Of a stretch of 64,000 nucleotides of DNA, positions 50,215 through 62,155 are shown piece after piece. The stretch is taken from assembly GCA_027704905.1 (NCBI GenBank), contig CM051020.1, positions 21,266,944 to 21,330,943 on the forward strand. Direction: 5' to 3'. The DNA comes from Muraenolepis orangiensis. Taxonomy: Eukaryota > Chordata > Actinopteri > Gadiformes > Muraenolepididae. The number at the start of each line of letters is the position of its first letter. Position 1 is the first letter of the stretch. The translations under genes were made by a program, and so were the position numbers. Under the pieces are notes generated by a model that saw only the letters and a list, made by a program, of their open reading frames with translations, searched no databases and had not been told where the DNA came from.

Positions 50215-50350
50215 TTTGCCATATGCAAGTACAATGGAACGCTTACTCCCCATTCCCTCCCGCAGTATGAATTCCTACAATTAAACAATATATACTATAC
50301 TATGTACTATACTTATACTATATTACACTATACTATAATAATACTGTGCA
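50195..50350 (-). repeat. TATAGT dispersed element tail, inverted copy
   Basis: Reads CTTACTCCCCATTCCCTCCC then GCAGTATGAATTCCTACAAT and TATACTATACTATG, the reverse complement of the tails at 37.3 and 57.3 kb. Confidence 0.75.
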
Positions 50351-50557
50351 CAATACAATTAAAAAGACAATTGAATGCATGTTAAAGTGCCAGTACTGCA
50401 GCAGCATCATGAATACAGTGCAGTAGAGTCCAGAAAGTCCAGCAAAAGTAGGATAGTGTATGACAGTGTAATGTAATATGGATGACAAATTAATAATAGT
50501 GGCAGCACTCATAGCAGTTCAGTAAGCGCTTTGCCTGTGGATAAAAACTCTCCTATC

Positions 50558-52376
50558 TGGTAGTCCTTGTTGAACATGGTAGTCCTTGTTGAACCTGGTA
50601 GTCCTTGTTGAACATGGTAGTCCTTGTTGAACCTGGTAGTCCTTGTTGAACCTGGTAGTCCTTGTTGAACCTGGTAGTCCTTGTTGAACATGGTAGTCCT
50701 TGTTGAACCTGGTAGTCCTTGTTGAACATGGTAGTCCTTGTTGAACATGGTAGTCCTTGTTGAACATGGTAGTCCTTGTTGAACATGGTAGTCCTTGTTG
50801 AACCTGGTAGTCCTTGTTGAACATGGTAGTCCTTGTTGAACCTGGTAGTCCTTGTTGAACCTGGTAGTCCTTGTTGAACATGGTAGTCCTTGTTGAACCT
50901 GGTAGTCCTTGTTGAACCTGGTAGTCCTTGTTGAACATGGTAGTCCTTGTTGAACCTGGTAGTCCTTGTTGAACCTGGTAGTCCTTGTTGAACCTGGTAG
51001 TCCTTGTTGAACATGGTAGTCCTTGTTGAACATGGTAGTCCTTGTTGAACATGGTAGTCCTTGTTGAACCTGGTAGTCCTTGTTGAACATGGTAGTCCTT
51101 GTTGAACCTGGTAGTCCTTGTTGAACCTGGTAGTCCTTGTTGAACCTGGTAGTCCTTGTTGAACCTGGTAGTCCTTGTTGAACATGGTAGTCCTTGTTGA
51201 ACATGGTAGTCCTTGTTGAACATGGTAGTCCTTGTTGAACATGGTAGTCCTTGTTGAACCTGGTAGTCCTTGTTGAACCTGGTAGTCCTTGTTGAACCTG
51301 GTAGTCCTTGTTGAACCTGGTAGTCCTTGTTGAACATGGTAGTCCTTGTTGAACCTGGTAGTCCTTGTTGAACCTGGTAGTCCTTGTTGAACATGGTAGT
51401 CCTTGTTGAACCTGGTAGTCCTTGTTGAACATGGTAGTCCTTGTTGAACATGGTAGTCCTTGTTGAACATGGTAGTCCTTGTTGAACATGGTAGTCCTTG
51501 TTGAACCTGGTAGTCCTTGTTGAACATGGTAGTCCTTGTTGAACCTGGTAGTCCTTGTTGAACCTGGTAGTCCTTGTTGAACATGGTAGTCCTTGTTGAA
51601 CCTGGTAGTCCTTGTTGAACCTGGTAGTCCTTGTTGAACATGGTAGTCCTTGTTGAACCTGGTAGTCCTTGTTGAACCTGGTAGTCCTTGTTGAACCTGG
51701 TAGTCCTTGTTGAACATGGTAGTCCTTGTTGAACATGGTAGTCCTTGTTGAACATGGTAGTCCTTGTTGAACCTGGTAGTCCTTGTTGAACATGGTAGTC
51801 CTTGTTGAACCTGGTAGTCCTTGTTGAACCTGGTAGTCCTTGTTGAACCTGGTAGTCCTTGTTGAACCTGGTAGTCCTTGTTGAACCTGGTAGTCCTTGT
51901 TGAACATGGTAGTCCTTGTTGAACATGGTAGTCCTTGTTGAACATGGTAGTCCTTGTTGAACATGGTAGTCCTTGTTGAACATGGTAGTCCTTGTTGAAC
52001 ATGGTAGTCCTTGTTGAACCTGGTAGTCCTTGTTGAACCTGGTAGTCCTTGTTGAACATGGTAGTCCTTGTTGAACATGGTAGTCCTTGTTGAACATGGT
52101 AGTCCTTGTTGAACATGGTAGTCCTTGTTGAACATGGTAGTCCTTGTTGAACCTGGTAGTCCTTGTTGAACATGGTAGTCCTTGTTGAACCTGGTAGTCC
52201 TTGTTGAACATGGTAGTCCTTGTTGAACCTGGTAGTCCTTGTTGAACATGGTAGTCCTTGTTGAACATGGTAGTCCTTGTTGAACCTGGTAGTCCTTGTT
52301 GAACATGGTAGTCCTTGTTGAACATGGTAGTCCTTGTTGAACATGGTAGTCCTTGTTGAACATGGTAGTCCTTGTA
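50558..52376. repeat. 19-bp array, about 95 copies
   Basis: Unit GGTAGTCCTTGTTGAACAT or the same with C in place of the last A. Each unit carries one of two letters at that site, giving a binary string. All three minus-strand frames stay open for about 590-640 codons because 19 is not a multiple of 3 and the unit lacks stops. Not a gene. Confidence 0.98.
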
Positions 52377-52499
52377 CGGATGCTGCGGAACCGGTGACCG
52401 TTGAGTGAGAAGAGATGTCAGACATTTGAGTTATTTGTCAGTTACTTAATCCTGCTGGTCTTGTGTGCTCTCTAATTCTCAGTTATTTAATCCTGTTTA

Positions 52500-52806
52500 T
52501 CTTATATATGTAATTTATATATATTTATCCTGCTTTTCATAATTGCATACCCCTGATCACTACCTAAATACCTATTCATACTTATACTTACTTACCTGTG
52601 TGTATATATACCTATTATTATTATTCGTATAAGTGTTTTTATACCTAGTAGACTGTCTTTTAGCAACTGTAAACTGTAAATGATAAATGATTTATTACCA
52701 GGCACTTTACTGCAACATTTGCACTCTGGTTAGATGTTAAATTATTTCGCTGTACTGTACTTGTGCTGTGAAATGACAATAAATTATAATCTAATCTAAT
52801 CTAATC
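52500..52806 (+). mobile_element. CR1/L2-like LINE 3' tail, copy 3
   Basis: Shares GCACTTTACTGCAACATTTG and the terminal TCTAATCTAATCTAATCT repeats with the inverted copies at 24.3 and 56.2 kb, plus CATACCCCTGATCACTACCT. Only the 3' UTR is present. Confidence 0.85.
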
Positions 52807-53513
52807 TTATATATATTTGAGTCAAACCTGTTCTTCTTTCTGGGAGGAGAAGCCTCCATCTCTGTACCTTAATCCTCATCCAATGACTGAATTAAACATC
52901 ACACTCGGTCCAGCCGTTACATTTCAGTTCATCCCAGTAAGAACGATGGTAAGTTGGTCATGTTTTACAGTGTTATTACGTTACCGTAGTGACTCTAGTT
53001 CCTAGTTTTCTCTCTGTGTTCTCAGTGTTCCTGTGAGTCACTCGGTGTGTCGTCCCCTGAGGCCGTGGACACGTCATGCTGCTTCTCCCTGGATCAGGGC
53101 CCCTCCGGCACGCATTACATATTGAGGTCAATGCGTGTGTGTGTGTGTGTGTGTGTGTGTGAGTGAGAAGGTGCCAGTTGTTTTTTCTGAGGCAGTGAGT
53201 ATGACATCTTCCAGTATCCGCAGAGGATAAAAAAAAAAAAGACTATCAAACTATAAAAACCAGTTGTCAGTATGTGTGTGTGTGTGTGTGTGTGTGTATT
53301 GTCAGTATATAAACTTTAACAAAACATGTCAATCCAACTTTTGCCTGAGGAAAATGTAAATGTTGTCTTGCTTCTCTGAATGTGGACTTGTTATCCATCT
53401 GTTTGTCTAAGTATAGTAATGATGTGTATAGTTAACTATATACTATATATATATATATATATATACTATAGTTTGATCATGCTGAGATGGGGTCCATGGT
53501 GTTGGAGCTGTGA

Positions 53514-53553
<40 letters not shown>

Positions 53554-54158
53554 AAAACATGCTTTTAGCCTAAGTGAGTGAGGGTTCACTATCTGTGTAC
53601 TTTATGTGTTCAGCGCTAATAGAACAGCACTGTGGTTGATCTACGAGTAATTGAACATTACCTAAAAACAGGGGAATTCAAGTATTGGCGAAAGGTCGAA
53701 ACCAATGGCTCTCTATTCGGTCCTCTAAACATCTGCTCAAAGCTTCTGTTTGAAATGGGAACGCTTCCTGACCTTTTATCAGTTCTCCTGCTGAGTGTTG
53801 CTCGAGAGATAAAGCAAGAGAAGCGGTGATAAATGCTACAACGCGGGGGAAGTTAGGATGTGATAGCGTGAACATAAGAGATAGCTTTTTACCCGATTAA
53901 CGACTGCAGTTTGGCCTTTTTTAGACTATCAGATAAACTACACCCTAATTGCTCCGTTGGACTCTTCTGAAGCCATTGTTCACCAGACCATTAATCCAAC
54001 AGGAACTATATCTCTCAGATCATATACTGAGAGGATCACGTACCATCGTACCTCGCGACGTTAAACACATATTTTAATAACGACAAAAAAGTAAATTTAT
54101 CAAAAGTATTACCGTCGTCTACCGCTTTTCCGTGGTCGCGTCGCGGAGGAAGCAGCTT

Positions 54159-54203
<45 letters not shown>

Positions 54204-54305
54204 GTGTGTGTGTTTACAGCAAGCTGACTAAAGCAGGTCAGATATGAAGCAAAAGTATGTCTGTTTTTTCCTCCTCCATCACAAGGCGGTTGTGTTCGCT
54301 CAAAG
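52807..54305. other. Intergenic, no gene recognised
   Basis: Holds (TG)n at 53137-53160 and 53274-53297, (CA)n at 53516-53550 and TG-rich DNA at 54160-54215. No exon I can name. Confidence 0.5.
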
Positions 54306-54405
54306 GCCCCTGGGCGGCCCCTGGTCCCTGGGCGGCCCCTGGGCGGCCCCTGGTCCCTGGGCGGCCCCTGGTCCCTGGGCGGCCCCTGGTCCCTGGGCGG
54401 CCCTC
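54306..54405. repeat. 18-bp GC-rich minisatellite, about 5 copies
   Basis: Units of the form GGCGGCCCCTGGTCCCTG, some truncated. Confidence 0.93.
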
Positions 54406-54557
54406 AGCCATGGGTTTATCAGAGCAGCTTATCAAACACACACTAGAGGACCTCATTCCAGTACAGAGTACGGCCTCTTGTTGTTGTTGTTCAGCGACAT
54501 CACTTCAATGACCGAGTTTGTTTCTCTGGGGTTAATCACATTTTTCTTCTTAAATGT

Positions 54558-55590
54558 CCATCCATCCATTCATCTTCTACCACTTATCCGTGGTCGGGTC
54601 TTGGAGGTAGCAGCTCCAGCAGGGGACTCCAAACTTCCCTCTCCCTGGCAACATGGACTAGCTCTGACTGGGGGATCCCGAGGCGTTCCCAGGCCAGTGT
54701 GGAGATGAGGTCACCCCACCTGTACCTTGGTCTGCCCCGTGGTCTCTTCCCACCTGTACCTCGGTCTGCCCCGTGGTCTCTTCCCACCTGTACCTCGGTC
54801 TGCCCCGTGGTCTCCTCCCACCTGTACCTCGGTCTGCCCCGTGGTCTCTTCCCACCTGTACCTCGGTCTGCCCCGTGGTCTCTTCCCACCTGGACCTCGG
54901 TCTGCCCCGTGGTCTCTTCCCACCTGTACCTCGGTCTGCCCCATGGTCTCCTCCCACCTGTACCTCGGTCTGCCCCGTGGTCTCCTCCCACCTGTACCTC
55001 GGTCTGCCCCGTGGTCTCTTCCCAGTTGGATGTGCCTGGAAAACCTCCCTCGGGAGGCGACCGAGGAAGCATCCTTACTAGATGAACCACCTCAATTGGC
55101 TCCTTTCTACGCGAAGGAGCAGCGGCTCTACTCTGAGTCTCTCACGAGTGACTGAGCTTCTCACCCTATCCCTCAGGGAGATACCAGCCACCCTCCTGAG
55201 GAAACTCATTTCGGCCGCTTGTATTCGCGATCTCGTCTTTTCGGTCATTACCCATTGCTCATGGCCATAGGTGAGGGTAGGAACGAAGACTGATCGGTAG
55301 ATCGAGAGCTTTGCCTTGTGGCTCAGCTCTCTTCTGGTTACAACGGTGCGCCAAAGTGCACCCAATACCGCTCCCGCTGCACCTATTCTCCTGTCAATCT
55401 CACGCTCCATCCTCCCCTCACTCGAGAACAAGACCCCGAGATACTTGAACTCCTTCACTTGGGATAAGGACTCCCTCCCTACTTGGAGTAGACAATCCAC
55501 CGGTTTCCTGCTAAGAACCATAGCCTCAGATTTGGAGGTGCTGATCCTCATCCCAGCCGCTTCACACTCCGCTGCAAACCGTTCCAGTTC
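54558..55590 (-). mobile_element. 5'-truncated RTE-like LINE with 12-bp target duplication
   Basis: Minus-strand 3' part of a LINE reverse transcriptase ORF (KSEAMVLSRKPVDCLLQVGR and VKEFKYLGVLFSSEGRMERE) ending in a GATGAATGGATGGATGGA tail. The 12-bp word CTTCTTAAATGT lies directly outside both ends (54546-54557 and 55591-55602), the expected target-site duplication. The C-terminal coding part is disrupted by a 34-bp repeat. Confidence 0.9.
54717..55026. repeat. 34-bp array inside the RTE-like LINE, 9 copies
   Basis: TCTGCCCC recurs every 34 bp from 54731 to 55003. Copies vary between GGTCTCTTCC and GGTCTCCTCC. The ancestral word is the LINE codons for GRRPRGRPRYRW, so the array arose within the element. 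Confidence 0.95.
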
Positions 55591-55779
55591 CTTCTTAAAT
55601 GTGTAATATATATTTATATAGATATAATATAGATTTATATATATAATATATATTTTTTAAACTTAGGTTTCTTGTTGGATCCTTGTCTCAAAGGCTTTAT
55701 GGCAAAAATACATCATATAAAAATATAATGTATATTAAATGTTTAGCCTCCAATTATGCACACACACAACCATATGTAG

Positions 55780-56030
55780 CAGCACTGGGCTCGAACTCAC
55801 GACCTCCGGCATCAGAGGTGAGAAGCTTAAGCCAATGGGCTCTAGCTTCAATCGCTATAGTACGTCCTTCGGGTGTCGGGAGTGAGGTTAACTTTACTGC
55901 ACAGCACCACCGGCTGGCGTCCGTTACAACTCACCCCCCTAAACCTCCCTCTGATCCGGGTCACGGCACCAATGTAACAGTAAGTGACCCGCACTGGGCT
56001 GGACCTCACGACCTCCGGCATGTTACTCAT
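55780..56030 (-). mobile_element. SINE-like repeat (family B), copy 2 with partial duplicate
   Basis: On the minus strand: GGACGCCAGCCGGTGGTGCT, AACCTCACTCCCGACACCCG, TAGAGCCCATTGGCTTAAGC (tRNA-like) and GTCGTGAGTTCGAGCCC (B box). The B-box part recurs at 55.99-56.02 kb. Confidence 0.7.
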
Positions 56031-56188
56031 TACAGTTACTGCCCTGTGGTCGTGATGCTGCTGCACTACTGGCACTTTAAAATGCTTTTTTAATGCTTTT
56101 TGCACAATTCAACACATGTCATCCATCAGTCACTTTATTTTTATTGTGTACAATATTGTTATAGTATAGTGTTGTGTAGTATAGTAAG

Positions 56189-57272
56189 TTTAGATTAGAT
56201 TCACATGTATTGTCATTTCACAGCACAAGTACAGTACAGCAAAAATAATGTAGCATCTAACCAGAGGGCACATGTAGTAAAGTGCATTGTAATATAATAT
56301 AATTTACAGTTCAAATGTACAGGTTAAAAGACTACTAGGTATTAAATGGGATATGAGGTATATATATATATATATATATAGGTAAGTGAGTATTTAAAAG
56401 GTAGTGATCAGGGGTATGCAGTTATTGAAAGCAGGATAAAAATATATAACTGTAAATGTATATACAAGTGAGCATATATAAATGTATATGTATATACAGG
56501 GGTAGGAGCAGTTGTATCAACAGATTTAAATAGATATGGCAGGTACAGTAAACATCATCTCATCTAGGTCGTCCTCAGACGAGCCTGCTGCCGGAGCTTC
56601 CAATCTTTTGGGTCCTCCATACATCCGGCTAGCTCCCCGGAGCTCTCCACACCCGCATCCTTCCTCAGTATGTCCATTCACAAACAGGTATCTTAGTAAT
56701 AAATATGTAAACTATAGAGAGGTGGGTAGTTGTGATACAGTTAGTTTTTACAGTTAGTTTTTCAGTTCTGTCTTCGTGGAGCAGAGTTCAGGGAGATGAC
56801 AGCTGAGGGGAAGAAGCTGTTCCTAAGCCTGCTTGGCTTGGAACAGAGGTTTCTATAGCGCCTCCCGGAAGGGAGGAGGGCCAACAGTCCATGGTTGGGG
56901 TGAGAGGGGTCTTCCTCAGACACCATTTGTGGTGGGTGGTGTTTATTGCAGGGAGGGGTAGTCCAACGATGCGTTGGGCGGTTTTCTCCACCCTCTGCAG
57001 CGCTTTTCGTTGTACTGTGATGCAGTTGGTGAGGATGCTTTCGATAGCACACCGGTAAAAGTTCACCAGAATCTGAGGGGACAGGTGGGCTTTCCTCAGT
57101 CTCCTCAGGAAGAAGAGACGCTGGTCATCCTTCTTTACCAGTGAGGCCGTATTGAGGGACCAAGAGAGGTCCTCGGAGATGTGGACCCCCAGGAATTTGA
57201 AGCTGGAGACACGCTGGACCTCCGCCCCGTTGATGAGGATGGGGGCGTGTCTCCATCTCTGGTCTCCCTGAA
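56189..57272 (-). mobile_element. CR1/L2-like LINE, truncated copy 2
   Basis: Minus strand. Coding part (for example KSAAEGGENRPTHRWTTPPC) closely parallels the 24.3-kb element, followed by its 3' UTR and GATTAGATT tail. Frames are broken and only the end of the ORF remains. Confidence 0.88.
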
Positions 57273-57360
57273 GTATAGTCCATAGTATAGTTTATAGTAT
57301 AGTTTATAGTGTTCAATTGTAGGAAATTCATACTGCGGGAGGGAATGGGGAGTAAGCATT
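57273..57360 (+). repeat. TATAGT dispersed element tail
   Basis: ATAGTTTATAGTGTTCAATT, then CATACTGCGGGAGGGAATGG and GGAGTAAGCATTG, directly abutting the LINE. Confidence 0.75.
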
Positions 57361-57362
57361 GT

Positions 57363-57470
57363 ACAAGCCCACGGGCTCTTGCTCCATCGCTGGAACGTAT
57401 TTGAGGTGTCGGGGAGTGAGGTTTACCACTGAACAGCGCCACCTGCTGGCGTCTGTTACAAATACACTGG
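57363..57470 (-). mobile_element. SINE-like repeat (family B), copy 3
   Basis: Inverse of GACGCCAGCAGGTGGCGCTG, AACCTCACTCCCCGACACCT and CAAGAGCCCGTGGGCTTG. B-box end missing. Confidence 0.6.
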
Positions 57471-57602
57471 CTTTAATATAATCGGTAGGATTTCAGAAGC
57501 ACTTGTTGAAGACTTACTTAGTTTAAGACTCAAGGCTTAATTTAACGAAGAACCAACATAACAATATCCACACAACGGGCTATAACCACGGGAGATGTCT
57601 CT

Positions 57603-58800
<1,198 letters not shown>

Positions 58801-58829
58801 GCACACAGGCATGTACATCCGTAACATCT

Positions 58830-58991
58830 ATGTCTATGGAGCGCTGCCGGAGGGGAGATACTGTATATTGAACCAGTGCGTGGGGTAGCAGGAGGAGGCC
58901 TTCAGTGATGAGGAGGCCGAAAGGCAGATCAGGCAAACCCTGAGAAGGAGTGTCCTTCCTCCACCACAACGTGGTCCAGCTGGACCTCAAG
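58830..58991 (+). pseudogene. stk17a: Decayed STK17A-like kinase exon (N-lobe end to HxD loop)
   Basis: Pieces in different frames match a DRAK-type kinase: AAGGEIL (58843-58863), NQCV then a stop (TAG at 58887-58889) then QEEAFSDEEAERQIRQTL, and after another frameshift GVSFLHHNVVQLDLK ending at 58991. At least two frameshifts and one stop. VVQLDLK corresponds to the catalytic-loop start with His changed to Gln. The order matches human STK17A as I recall it. A splice-like GT follows. STK17A is a DAPK-family Ser/Thr kinase linked to apoptosis. Confidence 0.75.
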
Positions 58992-59337
58992 GTCCCCACA
59001 GATCACCCATGTGCACACACTTAACACACAGACCAGCATGCATCACAGTTGTTGTTGACATACATATGTTGTTGTAAATGTTTATCAACTGTATACAACA
59101 CCTTGTAAACCTCCCATCCGCCAGAAAGGAATGGATTATAAAATGATCATGTATCTGAAGCTTTTATGAAAGAAAACCGTCTTGAAGTTTTGGAAATCAG
59201 TGTTGTGAAATAACCCCTCATTTTGTTATCACAATTTAGTAGCGTACTAGCGTCTTGCTAGGTAGATTGTCTTAGTAGATTGTTAGTTAGATACTGTTCT
59301 ATTGTTTGCCAACTTATTATACTTTTAGCTATAAAAG

Positions 59338-59368
<31 letters not shown>

Positions 59369-59489
59369 ATAACCTGAACTTATTGTACTTCTACCTGAGC
59401 ACTGGTTCAGTTCTGTTAGAAATTAAATGCACTTTTGACTTCTGGTGACGAGTTGTTCTCTTACCTTCCTTTGTTAAACACACTACTGT

Positions 59490-59560
59490 AAGTCACTTTG
59501 GATAAAAGCGATGACTAAATGAATGTAGTGTAATGTAATGTAATGTAATGTAATGTATTT
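59490..59560 (+). repeat. Teleost repeat tail (CTTTGGATAAAAGCG) with TAATG repeats
   Basis: GTAAGTCACTTTGGATAAAA and GCGATGACTAAATGAATG followed by GTAATGTAATGTAATG units, like the 3' end of fish SINE/LINE families; related to 20.6 kb. Confidence 0.75.
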
Positions 59561-59814
59561 GCATACTGCCTACATAATAAACAACATATATTATTATTAT
59601 ATGTTTATTTATCATCAGATGAGTATTGATCACTCCTTTGGACTGATTCTTGGATCTCTTTGAATCTGTTGCTTTAATCCTCGATAGTAAACCACTTTGA
59701 GTCATCGTTTCTTCTAAGAATGTGGAGTGTCACATGTTGCATTTGTCTATCACGTTTGTGGACGTTGTTGTTATTGTTCTAATTTGCTGGCATCTGTTAG
59801 TGATTGTTCTTTTT

Positions 59815-60000
59815 ATTGTTAGTTTTATTGTGTACAGTGTTGTTATAGTATAGTGTTGTATTGTATAAGTATAGTACACATTATAGTGTTGTATAGTATA
59901 AGTATAGTACACAGTATAGCATATAGTGTTCAATGGGGAGTAAGCGTTCCATTGTACTTGAATCTTTCCAACACGTCTTGAATCTTGAATCTTGAATAGT
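59815..60000 (+). repeat. TATAGT dispersed element
   Basis: TTTATTGTGTACAGTGTTGT, TATAGTATAGTGTTG words, GTTCAATGGGGAGTAAGCGT and CTTGAATCTTGAATCTTGAA, ending just before the kinase relic exon. Confidence 0.7.
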
Positions 60001-60037
60001 TTGGTGACATATTTTGATAGCGTGTCGGTCTGCTCAG

Positions 60038-60149
60038 CCTCAGATCATCATGCTGACCAGCTTGGCCCCGCTCAGGGACTTTGGTCTGTCCCACGTGGTC
60101 AGCAGCCACCACGAGCTCTGGGAGATCATGGACACACCGGAGTACGTGG
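60038..60149 (+). pseudogene. stk17a: Degenerate STK17A-like kinase exon (DFG to TPEYV)
   Basis: Acceptor tgctcag and donor g|gtgagt frame PQIIMLTSLAPL, RDFGLSHVVSSHHELWEIM and DTPEYV. DFG and TPEYV activation-segment marks are present, but five or six residues before DFG are missing, the catalytic-loop Asn (PQN) is Ile and the Gly before TPEYV is Asp. Together with the broken exon upstream this points to a dying, unprocessed gene copy. No later kinase exons were found in the window. Confidence 0.8.
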
Positions 60150-60282
60150 GTGAGTAGCTCCACAACTACTACAACAACTACTACTACGACTACAACTACC
60201 TCCTCTTCAGCCCCAGTCCTCTCCACAACTACTCTTCTGACAGTCCCAGTCTCCACAACCCCAGTATCCACACAACCTGCAG

Positions 60283-60500
60283 TCTTTCCAGGTCCCATGT
60301 CCGTCCTCTCAGTCTTTCCAGGTATCATGTCCATCCTCTCAGTATTTCCAGGTCCCATGTCCGTCCTCTCAGTCTTTCCAGGTCCCATGTCCGTCCTCTC
60401 AGTCTTTCCAGGTCCCATGTCCGTCCTCTCAGTCTTTCCAGGTCCCATGTCCGTCCTCTCAGTCTTTCCAGGTCCCATGTCCGTCCTCTCAGTCTCCACC
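60283..60500. repeat. 30-bp array, 7 copies
   Basis: Units contain TCTTTCCAGGTCCCATGTCC. 30 bp keeps the frame, giving open frames of 10-residue repeats on both strands; not supported as coding. Confidence 0.95.
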
Positions 60501-61010
60501 AGAGGAACGGCCATCACTCTTCCAAGTGTTTGTCACAATTTCTCTGCTCAAGATGGAAAAATATAATATTAATATGAATAATAACAAAGAATATAAATGG
60601 CATACAGGTAAAAATATAAACTCAAAAATACAGTCCAGAATAAACATAAAAACAACATTTACATCAAATATACTGTTAATATACTAGGGATGTAGCGGTT
60701 CTCCCAAAACACGGTTCTGTTCACACCACCATTTTATTTAGAAGGGATCGGTTTATTTAACCAAAAATATATTTGAACCTCTGTATTCGATTAAATAACA
60801 ATAATGAGATTTGCATATATTTCAATATTTATAGCAAAATATACATACAAATCAAAGGCATAATTAATGTGCATGGCCATTATACTGTTGGGCGACTGCT
60901 GTTGTACACACCACGTCCACACGGGGGAGCCACAACACGTCTTGTCGTGTCCTGCAGCATTGGGTCACAATACTGACCTCACGGTACGTTAGGACAGGGG
61001 TCCCCAAACC
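60501..61010. other. Intergenic, no gene recognised
   Basis: AT-rich sequence without identified elements. Confidence 0.45.
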
Positions 61011-61316
61011 CTACTATCACCCCCGAACCCAAACCCACTATCACCACCCCTACTATCACCCCCGAACCCAAACCCACTATCACCACCCCTACTATCACAA
61101 CCAAACCCAAACCCACTATCACCACCCCTACTATCACCCCAAACCCTACTATCACCCCCAAACCCCACTATCACCACCCCTACTATCACCCCGAACCCAA
61201 ACCCCACTATCACCACCCCTACTATCACCCCAAACCCTACTATCACCCCCAAACCCAAACCCCACTATCACCACCCCTACTATCACCCCGAACCCAAACC
61301 CCACTATCACCACCCC
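61011..61316. repeat. ACCCCTACTATCAC-type array, left part
   Basis: Units alternate CACCCCTACTATCACCCC and CGAACCCAAACCCACTATCA. The array continues at 62156 and is split by the hAT-like element. Confidence 0.95.
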
Positions 61317-61391
61317 CAGGGGCGGACTGGGACAAAAATTCGGCCCTGGCATTTAGCCCCTTGACCGGCCCACTTTCAGAAAGGGGGTGGA

Positions 61392-61426
61392 ACCGGCCCA
61401 CTATATAGAATATATAGTGGGCCGGT
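61392..61426. repeat. Perfect hairpin, 16-bp arms, 3-nt loop, inside the hAT-like element
   Basis: ACCGGCCCACTATATA, loop GAA, then TATATAGTGGGCCGGT. The right arm is shared with array units. Confidence 0.97.
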
Positions 61427-62040
61427 CCATTCTATATAGTGGGTAGTGTGATACGGTCCATTCTATATAGTGGGTAGTGTGATACGGTCCATTCTATATA
61501 GTGGGTAGTGTGATACGGCCCATTCTATATAGTGGGTAGTGTGATACGGTCCATTCTATATAGTGGGTAGTGTGATACGGCCCATTCTATATAGTGGGTA
61601 GTGTGATACGGCCCATTCTATATAGTGGGTAGTGTGATACGGTCCATTCTATATAGTGGGTAGTGTGATACGGCCCATTCTATATAGTGGGTAGTGTGAT
61701 ACGGCCCATTCTATATAGTGGGCCGGTGTGATACGGTCCATTCTATATAGTGGGTAGTGTGATACGGCCCATTCTATATAGTGGGTAGTGTGATACGGTC
61801 CATTCTATATAGTGGGTAGTGTGATACGGCCCATTCTATATAGTGGGTAGTGTGATACGGTCCATTCTATATAGTGGGTAGTGTGATACGGCCCATTCTA
61901 TATAGTGGGTAGTGTGATACGGCCCATTCTATATAGTGGGTAGTGTGATACGGTCCATTCTATATAGTGGGTAGTGTGATACGGTCCATTCTATATAGTG
62001 GGTAGTGTGATACGGTCCATTCTATATAGTGGGCCGGTGT
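61421..62040. repeat. 31-bp array inside the hAT-like element, about 20 copies
   Basis: Units contain ATTCTATATAGTGGGTAGTG then TGATACGG(T/C)CC. Two units (near 61718 and 62030) carry GGGCCGGT in place of GGGTAGTG, matching the hairpin arm. Confidence 0.96.
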
Positions 62041-62155
62041 GATCCACCTGCGTTGAATTTCTTTACGTAATTAATTTTTTCAGCAAACGGCGGCCCAAAA
62101 TTGCGTCGGCCCTTCTGGCATTTGCCAGAACTGCCAGATTGCCAGTCCGCCCCTG

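Larger units (their letters stand above)
61317..62155. mobile_element. Non-autonomous hAT-like element with 8-bp target duplication
   Basis: Ends CAGGGGCGGACTGG (61317-61330) and CCAGTCCGCCCCTG (62142-62155), perfect 14-bp inverted repeats starting CAG as in hAT elements. ACCACCCC flanks both sides (61309-61316 and 62156-62163), an 8-bp duplication. No transposase; the interior is a hairpin and a 31-bp array. Confidence 0.92.

Noticed and set aside
50509..52425. Minus-strand open frames of 590-638 codons
   Set aside because: They are translations of a stop-free 19-bp tandem repeat in all three frames, with no flanking coding signal.
54699..55155. Plus-strand frames with SAPWSLPTCTSVCP repeats
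   Set aside because: Antisense shadows of the 34-bp array in the RTE-like LINE.
60081..60566. 161-codon frame across the kinase relic exon
   Set aside because: It reads the exon out of the kinase frame and continues into a 30-bp tandem repeat.
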